Below are positions 11,043-23,900 of a DNA stretch of 64,000 nucleotides, one piece after another (the stretch's first letter is position 1; every line of letters starts with the position of its first letter). The notes under the pieces were generated by a model. It searched no databases and was not told where the DNA came from. It saw only the letters and a program-made list of their open reading frames with translations. Made by a program: the position numbers and the translations under genes. Source of the DNA: Delphinapterus leucas (Eukaryota > Chordata > Mammalia > Artiodactyla > Monodontidae); NCBI RefSeq assembly GCF_002288925.2, contig NW_022098030.1:10187280-10251279 (forward strand), read 5' to 3'.

Positions 11043-12890
11043 TTTATCAATGAATTCCATAAAGTTACAGGATACAAAACTAATATACAGAAATTTGTGG
11101 CATTTCTATATGCTAACAACAAAATATCAGAAAGAGAAATTAAGGAAACAATCCCATTTATCATCACATCAAAATTAATAAAATACCTAGGAATAAACCT
11201 ACCTAAGGAGGCAAAAGACCTATACTCCAAAACTGTAAGACACTGGTGAAAGAAATTGAAGATGACACAAAAAGATGGAAAGATATACCTTGCTTGGATC
11301 GGAAGAATCAATATTGTTAAAATGACCATACTACCCAAAGCAATCTACAGGTTCAATGCAATTCCTGTCAAATTACCAGTAGCATTTTTCACATAACTAG
11401 AACAAAACATTTTTTAATTTGTAAGGGAACAGAAAAGAGCCAAAACAATCTTAAGAAAGAAGAACAGAGCTGGAGGAATCATGCTCCCTGACCTCAGACT
11501 ATACTACAAAGCTACAGTAATCAAAACAATATGGTACTGGGGCTTCCCTGGTGGTGCAGTGGTTGAGAGTCCGCCTGCCGATGCAGGGGACACGGGTTCC
11601 TCTCCCGGTCCGGGAAGATCCCACATGCCGCTGAGCGGCTGGGCCCATGAGCCATGGCTGCTTAGCCTGCATGTCCGGAGCCTGTGCTCTGCAATGGGAG
11701 AGGCCACAACAGTGAGAGGGCCGCGTACCGCAAAAAAAAAAAAAAAAACCCAATATGGTACTGACACAAAGACATACAGATGAATGGAAGAGGATAGAAA
11801 GCCTAGAAATAAGCCCACACACTTACGGTCAGTTAATCTACAACAAAGGAGACAAGAATATACAATGGAAAGGAGACAGCCTTTTCAATAAGTGGTGCTG
11901 GGAAAACTGGACAGCTACATGTAAAAGAATGAAATTAGAAGATTCTCTAACATCATATATAAAAATAAACTCAAAATGGATTAAAGGATGAAATGTAAGA
12001 CTGGATACTATAAAACTCCTAGAGAAAAACATAGGCAGAACATTCTTTGACATAAATGATGGCAATATTTTTTTGGATCTGTTTCCAAGAGTAATGGAAA
12101 TAAAAGCAAAAATAAACAAATGGGACCTAATTAAACTTAAAAGCTTTTGCACAGCAAAGGAAACCATAAACAAAATTAAAATACAACCTATGGAGTGGGA
12201 GAAAATATCTGCAAATGATACGACTGACAAGGGCTTGATTTCCAAAAGATACAAACAGCTCAATATCCAAAAAAACAAACAACACAATAAAGAAATGGGC
12301 AGAAGACCTAAATAGACTTTTCTCCAAAGAAGACATACAGATGACCAACAGGCACATGAAAAGATGCTCAACATCTCTAATTATTGGAGAAATGCAAATC
12401 AAAACCACAATGAGGTATCACCTCATACCAGTCAGAATGGCCATAATCAACTAATAAATAATAAGTGCTGCAGAGGGTGTGGAGAAAAGGGAACCCTCCT
12501 ACACTGTTGGTGGGAATGTAAATTGGTGCATCAACTATGGAGAACAGTATGGAAGTTCCTTAAAAAACTAAAAATAGATTTTCCATATGATTCAGCAATT
12601 TCACTCCTGGGCATATATCTGGAAAAGACAAAAACTCTAATTTGAAAAGATACATGCACCCCAATGTTCACAGAAGCATTATTTACAATAGCCAAGACAT
12701 GGAAGCACCTAAGTATTCATAAACAGATGAATGGCTAAAGAAGATGCAGTAAATATACACAATGGAATACTACTCAGACATAAAAAAGAATGAAATAATG
12801 CCATTTGCAGCAACATGGATGGAACTAGAGATTATCACACTAAGTGAAGTAAGTCAGACAGAGAAAGACAAATAGCATCTGATAACTTAT
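11043..12890 (+). pseudogene. L1 ORF2 C-terminal half remnant (copy C)
   Basis: Frame fragments cover the region after the RT active site ([35 protein letters not shown]), the part near [11 protein letters not shown], then [24 protein letters not shown] and the cysteine-rich C-terminal motif ([19 protein letters not shown], about 12459-12515). Several stops and frameshifts break it, and a SINE interrupts it at 11540. Order and content match ORF2 of copies B and D. Confidence 0.85.
11540..11750 (+). mobile_element. CHR-type SINE (short form) in L1 copy C
   Basis: Body from GGCTTCCCTGGTGGTGCAGT to CCGCGTACCGC plus an A tail. The 13-bp repeat CAATATGGTACTG occurs on each side (11527-11539 and 11751-11763). 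The target is inside ORF2, so the SINE is younger than the L1. Confidence 0.95.
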
Positions 12891-13184
12891 ATGTGTGGAA
12901 TCTAAAACTGATACAAATGAACTTATTTACAAAACAGAAATAGACTCACAGACACAGAAAACAAATTTATGGTTACCAAAGGAGAAAGAGGAGCAGGGAG
13001 GGATAAATTAGGAGTTTAGGATTAACAGATACACACTACTATATATAAAGCAGATAAACAACAAGGACCTACTGTATAGTACAGGGAATTATATTCAACC
13101 TATATATTACTATGCTAGAGAACGATACTAATTAAATAAATAAGAGTTTGGAATTTGTATTTCAAATAGTATTGTCAGATGTAA

Positions 13185-13510
13185 GTTTTTTTGTGACTAA
13201 ACTTTTCAGAGGATGCAAAATATTATTACATTAGGGCAGTGAAAATACATTGTATGATGGATACATGTCATTAAATATTTGTCCAAACTCATAGAATGAA
13301 CCCTAAGGCAAACTATGAACTTTGGGTGACTATGATGTGTCAGTGTAGGTTCATCAATTGTAACAAATTCATTACTCTGGTGGGGGATGTTGATAATGGG
13401 AGGGGCTATGTATGTGTGGAGGCAGGGGTATAAAGGAAATCTCTGTACATTCTCAATTTTGCTATAAACCTAAAAATGCTCTAAAAAAACAAAATCTTTT
13501 AAAAAAGACA
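13185..13510 (+). mobile_element. Old L1 (L1M-type) 3' UTR
   Basis: GATGTGTCAGTGTAGGTTCA, CTGGTGGGGGATGTTGATAA and the terminal CCTAAAAATGCTCTAAAAAA are marks of an older mammalian L1 3' UTR. Only the 3' end survives. Confidence 0.7.
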
Positions 13511-14862
13511 AAGATTTATTACAGTTCAACCATTAAGTTGTACTTACTAAAATGTAGTTTATTTCACAGTAAATTCCATTTCCTTATACATATAGAAAAA
13601 TATGAATTAGATCATTGAAATTTCTATACAGTCAGAAAATGTCTTTTTCCATAATTGGCATGATTATAAAATTACTAAAATAACTTCATTAGGTTTTTCA
13701 TGAACATACATGGCTTGAATGTTCTGAGAGAGATAAAGCAATTAATTCTGCACATGGTTTCCACAAATGTTTTGGCTAATGAATCCATCAAAATAGCAAT
13801 TTATATCTCTTAAGATACTTTTTATAGGACATAGCTAAAAGTAAAAATACCCCCAAATATTAGGGTTAACTCTAATGATTTAAAATAGCTATACTTGAAG
13901 AAATTTTGCATGACAAGTTTAAAATTAGATAATGGTTGATGCAAAGATGTTAAAAATAAAAGATGGAAAAGAAGTGTTCCTTTAATATACACAGTCAACA
14001 GTTTCAACACTATAAAAAGAAGGCCATTTCACAACTTTCCTAGAAATTGCATTGAAAAAATAAAGTTATAACATCAAGCTTCCGGCCTCATGCAGATCCA
14101 TCTGGAAATTGACTTCTTGTCTCTCAGCATTGTGTGCCTCAGCTCACTGACATTTGGATAGCTATTGGGCTCTTCTTCCTGGCTTCTCTCCTACCTTCCC
14201 ATCAAAATCAAGAATCTTTTAGCGATATGTTAACTCTTCTGGGACCAAACCTTCCTTTAAAAGAGTAATCATGATTTTACTAAAAAGTCTTCATCAGTGT
14301 TGTGGAAGTGTTGACCCACATTATCTTCCCCAATAGCAACGTTTTGCTAACTGTGTGTGAGTATAGCTGTGCTTGACCAAAATACTTCTATATACAGTTT
14401 CCAGGTGTCCTTACATAGCAGAAGCTAAACAATGTTGCTGAAAAGAAAAATAACTAAGCTTTTGAAAGTTTTTTAGAAGATCTCAGCTTCTTTTTGAAAT
14501 CAAACCCTCAGATTATGTCTAATAAGGAATTAAGAGTCACCTGAAAGAAAAAGAAAAGAAAAGAGAAGGGAGGGGTGCCACAGGAAGATGTTCTTAAAAT
14601 TATTCTAAGAAGAATATTGGTCTAGAAGCCTGATTTAGTCCTTTTCACCTGACTGGGGAGATACTATATACGGTATTTTACATTCAATTTTATGCAAGGG
14701 ACAATTTTAATCACTTGATAATGATGAGCTAGAGGGGTAGGACTACTTGGTGTCAATTTCTAGATTTTTCAGAGGGTGCAAGTCATAAGATAGTATTATA
14801 GATTTGTTAGGAACTAGAGATTTTACCTGCTTAGTTGAAGTACATCTTTCCCTTTCTCAAAG

Positions 14863-14866
<4 letters not shown>
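13511..14866. other. Undistinguished non-coding DNA
   Basis: No coding or repeat signal that I can name. A purine-rich GAAAAGAAAAG stretch lies near 14547-14575. Confidence 0.4.
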
Positions 14867-14902
<36 letters not shown>

Positions 14903-14958
14903 GTATATATATATGTATATATATACACATATACACACACACTATATATATATATGTA
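14867..14958. repeat. Compound (AC)n / (TA)n microsatellite
   Basis: An AC run (about 14871-14896) is followed by alternating TATATG/TA units with further short AC runs. The open frame over it is repeat translation and not a gene. Confidence 0.92.
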
Positions 14959-16054
14959 TATTAGTTTTTGAGAAAATTTGTTATTTTATTATAATTTTGT
15001 GGTCATTAGGGCTATTCACAAATCTTTCATTTCTCTGCCTTTGTTGCTTTGATTGAGAAATTGTGAGCAGATACTGTATGCATAACTTCCAGGTGTTAAC
15101 ATACCAGTGTGGGATGTAAACTCTAGCAGCATAGGTCTGTTAAGTGACCTCCATGAACAGCCTCTCTGCTGACCTGCATTGGACATGTAGCATGAGGGAG
15201 AAACAGACCTTTATTGTCTGAAAGCAGAGAGATTTGGGGATTGTTTGTTACTGCAGTGTAACTTAGCTGGCCTTGCTTATCCTAATACTCATGATTTTTC
15301 TCTTCCAAATATATCCCCATGATTGTTGAATGATTTCTAATTTGTTAAAATTTCTATCAAAATATCTCACTGGAACACATTAGTTTTGTTATTCCAAACG
15401 TCATATGGTGTTACAGCATTAAATTACATTCCTCAAAATTCTCATCCTTGTTTCTACTTCTAAGAGAATTTGTACCTGGTTCTCCATGCCACCACTTGTT
15501 CAGATCATACTCATATCTTCTCTGATTTTATTGTCTTAGTTGTCATGTCATACAACCTTAGCAGTTAACATTAAGGAGAGCCTCCACTGACCATATGTTT
15601 GACTCTTAAAATTAATAAACGTCTTGCATAAATTGGTGTACCTGATACCTACTCATGCCACTGCTTATAATACAGGGATGTATCGTCTTCTGAGAAGTTG
15701 CTCTGATCTCACATACTAGGAAAAGAAGTTTTTCCCTCCCTCCATTTATAACATGGAGGAAGACTTCATTTCATTTCAATTGGCAACACTGACTATAAAT
15801 ATAGCAAGTTCTTTGGGGGATTGATTCCACAAAGTCATAAAGTTTTATTTAATAACATTTAAAAATAAGGTCCAAGATAATGTAACTAAATTAGCTTTTC
15901 ATCCAACAACAAAGCTTTAAATTAAGATGGATATTGGAGAACACAAATTTTGCATCAATCGTTAGAACGTATAATGTTACATATGACATTCATTTCTCAA
16001 GAATTTTATTTTTTCTTTTGCAGTCACTCTCTTGTGACTTAATTTGCAGTCTGC
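14959..16054. other. Undistinguished non-coding DNA
   Basis: AT-rich, with no gene or recognisable repeat family. Confidence 0.4.
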
Positions 16055-16115
16055 CTGCCACAACTAAGACTCCACGCAACCAAATAAATAAACATCAAAA
16101 AAAAGAATGGGTAAC
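16055..16115 (+). repeat. Possible CHR-2-like SINE tail fragment
   Basis: The CCACAACTAAGACTCCACGC stretch followed by an AAATAAATAAA-type tail resembles the 3' end of the long CHR-2-like SINE. Only the end would be present. Confidence 0.4.
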
Positions 16116-16139
16116 TATTTAAAAAATTAAAAAAAAATA

Positions 16140-17105
16140 AAAATAGATAATCTTTCCACCAACTGATGCTCTCTGGCTTTGACCTCTCATTCATCTATCT
16201 TGTCTTCTATCCTACCTCAGTCATATATTTCCATGGAAATACCCCTAAGGCCCTGTCCTTACCACAGTTACAGCCACTCCAGATTTCAATTTTGTTGTAT
16301 TTCACTCTCTAACCACATCCTGTTTTTATTATTTACCTCGAGTAACTAGACCTCAAGCCTCCTTCAATCTAACCAGTACCCTCACTGCATTCATATGGCC
16401 ATAATTTCACTGTTATTCACCCTCCTCATATCTTTTTCTTCCACTCAGCTTAAAATTGTGATCTCTGATTTTAATTCCTTGTGTATACTCTCTACTCCCT
16501 TACTTTATGTTATTCTTGCTTTATTTTACTTCCTTAGCAAAACATAAGTCTTGTCTAATTAAACTATTCTCTTATATACCAGGCTTCTACCTGTGCAACA
16601 TAAGGCTGGGAAAAAAGCACAACTATGCTAACTTGTCTCACTTTAAATTCATGACTTTGAATCACAGATGGATCCTTCATTATGCCCAGCAATCTTACTC
16701 TGTATCCCTAGTCATTTCATATTTCATCTTCCAGATGACTATTTATTTTCTCTCCTCCTCAAACTCTCAACACCTCTTCATCCTCACCTTACTACTTCAC
16801 TGAGAGAATTGTAGCAAGTATCAGTGAATTTTCACAGAAAGCCACTACTACATCTAACAATCTACCAATATAAGCACGTTCATACTCCAGTCTTCCTGCC
16901 TGTCGCCATATGTGTATTCATAGTGTTTCTATTTAAAGACTACCCCTCTGCTTATGCACAAGATGCCATCTACTGTCACATACTCATTGCCTTTGTTCCA
17001 GAAATCCTCTCATCTCCAATATGATTTTTTACTTGCTAGTGGATTGTATACAAATATATTGTTATTTCTTCTGTCTGAAAATATTTCTTTCCCCATTAGC
17101 CTTAA
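16140..17105. other. Pyrimidine-rich old sequence
   Basis: Rich in CTT/TCC runs on the plus strand, reminiscent of a decayed interspersed repeat, but I cannot assign a family. The open frames in it are short with no domains. Confidence 0.3.
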
Positions 17106-17106
17106 T

Positions 17107-18066
17107 GACGTTTTTCCAAAGAAGATATACAAATAACCAGTAGGTACATGCAAAGGTGTTCAACATTATTGATCATCAGGAAAACGAAAGTAAAAACCAC
17201 AGTGAGATATCACCTCACACCTGTCAGGATGGTTATTAACAAAAAGGCAAGAGATAAATGTTGGTGAGGATGTGGAGAAAATGAGCACTTGTACTTTGTT
17301 GGTGGGAATAGAAATTGGTACAGCCATTATGGAAAATAATATGAAGGTTCCTTAAAAAATTAAAATTGAACTACCATATGATCCAGCAATCCCACTTCTA
17401 GTAATGTATCCAAAGGAAACAAAATCACAAAATCACTATCTCGAAGAGACACGCACTTCCATGTTCACTGCAGAATTATTCACAATAGTCAAGATATGGA
17501 AACAACCTGAGTGTCTGTTGACAGATGAATGGATAAAGAAAACATGATATACATGCCCAATGGAATATTATTCAGTGTGAAAAAAAGAAGGAAATCCTGC
17601 CATCTGTGACAACATGGATGAAACTGGAGGGCATTATACTAAGTGAAGTATACAGACATAAAAAGACAAATACTGTATGGTATCACCTATACGTGGAATC
17701 TAGACCAAGAAAAGTCAAACTAATAGAAACAGAGAATAGAATGGTGGTTACCAGCAGCTGGGTGGTGAAGGACATGGGAAGATATTAGTCAAAGGGTACA
17801 AAATTACAGTTATAAGTTCTGAGGAATTTATAGTACAGCATGGTGATAATAATTAATAATACTGTATTATATACCAGAAATTTGCTGAGAGTAGATCTAA
17901 GTGTTCTCATCGTACACACAAAGTAACCATGTAAGGTGATGAATGTGTTAATGAACTTGATTGTGGTAATCATTTCACAATGTATACGTATATCAAAACA
18001 TCAGGTTTTACACTTTAAGTATATAAAATTTTACCTGTCAATCATACCTCAATAAAGCTGGGGGAA
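17107..18066 (+). mobile_element. Old L1 3' end: ORF2 tail and 3' UTR
   Basis: It starts in the ORF2 C-terminal region (equivalent to KEDIQ...ANRHMKRCS), runs through 'ATCACCTCACACCTGTCAG', the C-terminal motif and 'CTGGAGGGCATTATACTAAG', and ends in a 3' UTR at CTCAATAAAGCTGGGGG. Many stops. 5' truncated, and more diverged than copies A-D. Confidence 0.85.
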
Positions 18067-20609
18067 ACTCAGTATTTCAAATTAGTTCTTTTTAGAGTAG
18101 AATATGATTTGTCCCAGACTTAGCCACACATTTACGTATTTTGGCTTTTAATCATTTTTCTTAAGTTGTACACAGTTTCCTTATGAAAAATCTATTTATG
18201 CCTTGATTTCATAATGGAAAACTAAATACTATTCCATAAAATAATTGGTAAACCTGATGTTGCAAATTTACCCAATAGGAAATACACTCTTCCAAGAATT
18301 TATTTGTCAAGATCCTGTAAACAGATTTTATTCCAATTGTTATTTCTGTCCTCACATGTCCTTTATAGAAAGAGGACATATTGCTGTGTTTCAGATTCAT
18401 CAGTATATTTGTTTAAGAATTCTGTTAAATATGAAAAGGAAGTTGATCTTAAGTACTATAAATGGTACACATTATTCTATAGGGAGGAAATATCTCATTT
18501 AAGTCATATGCCTGCTTATTCCATAAATAATTCACAGATATCTTTGGCCAGCTCAAAATAGAGTCCTGCTAACTCACAAACTAAATGTGGAACTTGTAAG
18601 AAAAAAACAATATGGGCAATTCTAGTTGCACAATTTTAATGGCAGATTATTGCAAAGTTTATTTGAATTTTTTGACTTATTTTCTTTATGGATTATATTC
18701 TACATATTTTGGATGGGATCTTTACAATATTTAGTTTACAAAAATGGTACCACACTTATAATAATTGTTGCTTCTAGCTAATAGAGGTATATTTATTTAC
18801 CTGGAAAATACTCTAAGATTCTTAGATTTTATTAGGTTATAATTTATGAAATTGTAAATTGTTTCCTATATATTCATGTAAAAGGTGTTATCGTGTAAAA
18901 TATTTTGAGCACCTTTTTGATATATTTTTTAAAGTCAAGTTTATGAGCAATAAAAGAACTAGACTGATGAAATTTAATTGTGAATCACTCCATTTCACTG
19001 GTTTTTACATTTTTATGTGCATTTGGAAAACCATGCATAGAGTACCTCTATGTATAAATATGTACATACGTATGTATATATGTAGCAAATTCTTATGATT
19101 CACTCCACTAATTAAAAACACCATCAGACTTCTTCAACAATCACATAGTTTTATTTGTGATTCTGATTTTTTTTCTGAAGAAGTAGACAAGGTGAGAAGG
19201 TGAAGACATGAGACTTTTAAAAATGGAATTAAAATAGTTGTATTAAGTGAGTTTTTACTTAGAAAATAATCACCGTTGGTGACTATATATTTATGTCATG
19301 TTTAAAATATTTTAGAGCATGCTTTTGAAATTATTTTTGAGTCAGATTTATGAGTGATAAAATAATTAGCTCATTGTTAGACTTCATATAGAATGGAAAT
19401 GTAGTTGAAATCACACCCATATTTTTAGAGTCAAAACAGCAGTCTGAAATTTTAGCCTGGTAACCTTGGGCTACATATAAGTTCAAACAAAGAAAACTTC
19501 AAACACCAAAAAAGAAAAAATGTTTCATTTCATATACTGAATTAAAGTTCCCACCAAATTCTACTAATCTGTGTTATACATTTCCTTAAGGGATAATGGG
19601 GAAAACTGATTAGGGAACACAGTCACACATGTAAAAATTACCTGACATTATAATATAAATGTAACCCAGATCAGAATCCACTCATCAGTTGTACCATTTC
19701 AGTGGTTCTTTTCAACCTACCAATGGTCTAAAAGACATGAATTACCTACAGGCATGATATATTGATTTCCATTGTCTAGAAAGAAAGTAAAATATTTCAG
19801 TTGAGCCAGTACACCAACACCAAAGTTACTTTCCTGACAACTGCACAATATGCATCCTGCTTTGTTTAGAAAACCGATTAAAGTAAGATAACAAATCAAT
19901 TTTGATCTCTTTCTGTTGTAGCAAAGTCAATACCATGACATTCCCCCTTTCATTTTTTTCTCATATTTTTATTTTGTCTCCATGAGAGTAGTCCTAGAGA
20001 GTGTGCTGGATTTTTCTCTCTTTCCTCTCCACCCCTAGATTCATCAGATGTGGTAAGAAGGAAGTAGGAAGTACCTAAATGATTAGTAAAAATTATGAGT
20101 CCCAGAGAATAAGAGATAAACTCCATAAACCTTGGAAGCTTGCCATATATGTGTTGATCCCAGGGACCAGAAGTCTGCAGCATGTCAGGGTACTCTTTTT
20201 AGAGAAAAAGAAATTTCTATACCTTACACAACTCACCCATGAACAAAGAGGCAAAATACCTGCTGAGCTTCTCTGGATGTTGGTGATATCAGAGGCGACA
20301 TTTCACTCACTGAATAACCCATGAGCTTTGGGTGGAATCTATCAGAAGTGGATTCTGTGGAAAGTGTATGTAGTGGTGCCCACCATGCTGTCCCTTATCT
20401 GGATCCCCTACTGAACTTAGAAGATGAAATAATAACTAAATAGCTGTACCAGATTTTATAAATCTCGTCATTTATAAAAGTTTTGTATCTTGCATTTACG
20501 TAACCATGTAAGATAGCTTAAACTTTTTAAAAAGGCATAAATAAACAACGAAAATGTCAGTTGAGTGTACAATAAAAAGAATAAAACTAGAAGTGCGTTT
20601 GCTTGCTAT
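18067..20609. other. Old non-coding DNA with a diverged local duplication
   Basis: No gene recognised. Two segments, 18894-18962 and 19301-19369, look like diverged copies of one sequence in direct orientation about 407 bp apart. Confidence 0.4.
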
Positions 20610-20985
20610 TTTTTTTTAAACTTCTTTATAGGAGTATAATTGCTTTACAATGGTGTGTTAGTTTCTGCTTTATAACGAAGTGAATCAGCTATACATATAC
20701 ATATATCACCATATCTCCTCCCTCTTGCATCTCTCTCCAACCCTCCCTATCCCACTCCTCTAGGTGTCCACAAAGCACCGAGCTGATCTCCCTGTGCTAT
20801 GCGGCTGCTTCCCACTAGCTATCTATTTTACGGTAGTGTATATACGTCCATGCCACTCTCTCACTTCATCCCAGCTTACCCTTCCCCCTCCCGTGTCCAC
20901 AAGTCCATTCTCTACGTGTGCATCTTTATTCCTGTCCTGCCCCTAGATTCTTCAGAACCTTTTTTAGATTATATATATATATGTG
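20610..20985 (-). other. L1 3' UTR (copy B)
   Basis: Contains the reverse complement of sequence shared with 33739-33912 and 54380-54530: the poly(A)-proximal 'TATACTCC...' end and a GTGGGAAGCAGCCGCATAGC-type segment. It separates the ORF2 stop from the short A tail. Confidence 0.75.
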
Positions 20986-23900
20986 TGTGTTTGCATACGG
21001 TATTTGTTTTTCTCCTTCTGCCTTACTTCACTCTCTATGACAGACTCCAGGTCCATTCACCTCACTACAAATAAATCAATTTTGTTTCTTTTAGGGATGA
21101 GTAATATTCCATTGTATATATGTGCCATATTTTCTTTATCCATTAACCTGTCGATGGACACTTAGGTTGCTTCCATGTCCTGGCTATTGTAAATAGAGCT
21201 GCAATGAATATTGTGGTACATGACTCTTTTTGGATTCTGGTTTTCTCAGGGTATATGAACAGTAGTGGGATTGCTGGGTCATATGGTAGTCCTATTTTTA
21301 GTTTTTTAAGGAACCTCCATATTGCTCTCTATAGTGGCTGTATCAATTTACGTTCCCATCAACAGTACAAGAGGGTTCCCTTTTCTCCACACCCTCACCA
21401 GCATTTATTGTTTGTAGACTTTTTGATGATGGCCATTCTGACTGGTGTGAGGTGATACCTCATTGTAGTTTTGATTTGCATTTCTCTAATGATTAGTGAT
21501 GTTGAGCATTCTTTCATGTGTTTGTTGGCAATCTGTATATCTTCTTTGGAGAAATGTCTATTTAGGTCTTCTGCCCAATTTTGGATTGGGTTCTTTATTT
21601 TTTTGATATTGAACTGCCTGAGCTGCTTGTAAATTTTGGAGATTAATCCTTTCTCAGTTGCTTCACTTACAAATATTTTCTCCCATTCTGAGGGTTGTCT
21701 TTTCGTCTTGTTTATGGTTTCCTTTGCTGTGCAAAAGCTTTTAAATTTCATTAGGTCCCATTTGTTTATTTTTGTTTTTATTTCCATTTCTATAAGAGGT
21801 GGGTCAAAAGGGGTCTTGCTGTGATTTATATGATAGAGTGTTATGTCTATGTTTTCCTCTAAGACTTTATAGTGTCTGGGCTTACCTTTAGGTCTTTAAT
21901 CCATTTGGAGTTTATTTTTGTGTATGGTGTTAGGGAGTGTTCCAATTTCATTCTTTTACAGGTAGCTGTCCAGTTTGCCCAGCACCACATATTGAACAGG
22001 CTGTCTTTTCTCCATTGTATATTTTTGCCTCCTTTATCAAAAATAAGGTGATCATAGGTGCGTGGGTTTATCTCTGGGCTTTCTATCCTGTTACATTGAT
22101 CTATATTTCTGTTTTTGTGCCAGTACCATACTGTCTTGATTGCTGTAGCTTTGTAGTATAGTCTGAAGTCAGGGAGCCTGATTCCTCCAGCTCTGTTTTT
22201 CTTTCTCAAGATTGCTTTAGCTCTTCAGGGTCTTTTGTGTTTACATACAAATTGTGAAATTTTTTGTTATAGTTCTGTGAAAAATGCCATTGGTAGTTTT
22301 ATAGGGAATGCATTGAATTTGTAGATTGCTTTGGGTAGTAGAGTCATTTTCACAATGTTGATTCTTCCAATCCAAGAAAATGGTATATCTCTCCATCTGT
22401 TTGTATCATCTTTAATTTCTTTCATCAGTGTCTTATAATTTTCTGCATACAGGTCTTTTGTCTCCTTAGGTAGGTTTATTCCTAGGTATTTTACTCTTTT
22501 TGTTGCAATGGTAAATGGGAGTGTTTCCTTAATTTCTTTTTCAGATTTTTCATCATTAGTGTATAAGAATACAAGAGATTTCTGTGCATTAATTTTGTAT
22601 CCTGCTGCTATACCAGATTCACTGATTAGTTCTAGTAGATTTCTGGTAGCATTTTTAGGATTCTCTATGTATAGTAACATGTCATCTGCAAACAGTGACA
22701 GCCTTACTTCTTCTCTTCTGATTTGGATTCCTTTTATTTCGTTTTCTTCTCTGATTGCTAGGCTAACCCTTCCAAAACTACGTTGAATAATAGTGGTGAG
22801 AGTGGACAACCTTGTCTTGTTCCTGATCTTAGAGGAAATGGTTTCAGTGTTTCACCATTGAGAATGATGTTGGCTGTGGGTTTGTCATATAAGGCCTTTA
22901 TTATGTTGAGGCAAGTTCCCCCTATGCCTACACTCTGGAGGGCTTTTATCATAAATCGGTGTTGAATTTTGTCAAAAGGTTTTTCTGCATCTATTGAGAG
23001 GATCATATGGTTTTTTTCCTTCAGTTTGTTAATATGGTTCATCACATTGATTGATTTGCATATACTGAAGAATCCTTGCATTCCTAGGTTAAACCCCACT
23101 TGATCATGGTGTATGATCCTTTTAATGTGCTGTTGGATTCTGTTTGCTAATACTTTGTTGAGGATTTTTCATCTATGTTCATCAGTGATATTGGCTTGTA
23201 GTTTTCTTTCTTGTGACATCTTTTTCTGCCTTTGGTATCAGGGTGATTGTGGCCTTGTAGTGAGTTTGGGAGTGTTCCTCCCTTTGCTCAATTTTGGAAG
23301 AGTTTGAGAAGGATAGGTGTTAGCTCTACTCTAAATGTTTTATAGAATTCTTCTGTGAAGCCATCTGGTCCTGGGCTTTTATTTGTTGGAAGATTTTTAA
23401 TCGTAGTCTCAATTTCAGTGCTTGTGGTGGGTCTGCTTATATTTTCTATTTCTTCCTGGTTCAGTCTTGGCAGGTTGTGCTTTTCTAAGAATTTGTCCAT
23501 TTCTTCCAGGTTATCCATTTTATTGGCATAGAGTTGCTTGTAGTAATCTCTCATGATCCTTTGTATTTCTGCAGTGTCAGTTGTTACTTCTTTTTCATTT
23601 CTAATTCTATTGATTTGAGTCTTCTCCTTTTTTTCTTGAGTCTGGCTAATGGTTTCAAAATTTTGTTTATCTTCTCAAAGAACCAGCTTTGTTTCCTTCA
23701 TTTCTTTTTCATTTATTTCTGATCTCATCTTTATGGTTTCTTTCTTTCTGCTAACTTTGGGGGATTTTTGTTTTTCTTTCTCTAATTGCTTTAGGTGTAA
23801 GGTTAGGTTTTTTATTTGAGATGTTTTCTTGAGGTAGAATGTATTGCTATAAACTTCTCTCTTAGATCTGCTGTTGCTGCATCCCATAGGTTTTGGGTCA

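Larger units (their letters stand above)
10976..13120 (+). mobile_element. LINE-1 copy C, 5'-inverted, with a SINE inside
   Basis: A truncated L1 with the 3' half of ORF2 on the plus strand from about 11043, preceded by about 65 bp of ORF2 in reverse orientation (10978-11042). The inverted piece encodes the FADD-motif region and ends where the plus piece begins in L1 coordinates, the hallmark of twin priming. A possible target duplication is ATTACTATGCTATAG (10964-10978) versus ATTACTATGCTAGAG (13106-13120). The 3' UTR stops early without a poly(A) tail. Confidence 0.85.

Noticed and set aside
14835..15056. 73-codon open frame with HTHTHT and YIYMYI repeats
   Set aside because: Microsatellite translation.
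18245..18561. Two 85-codon overlapping plus-strand frames
   Set aside because: Short, in AT-rich DNA, different frames with no domain.
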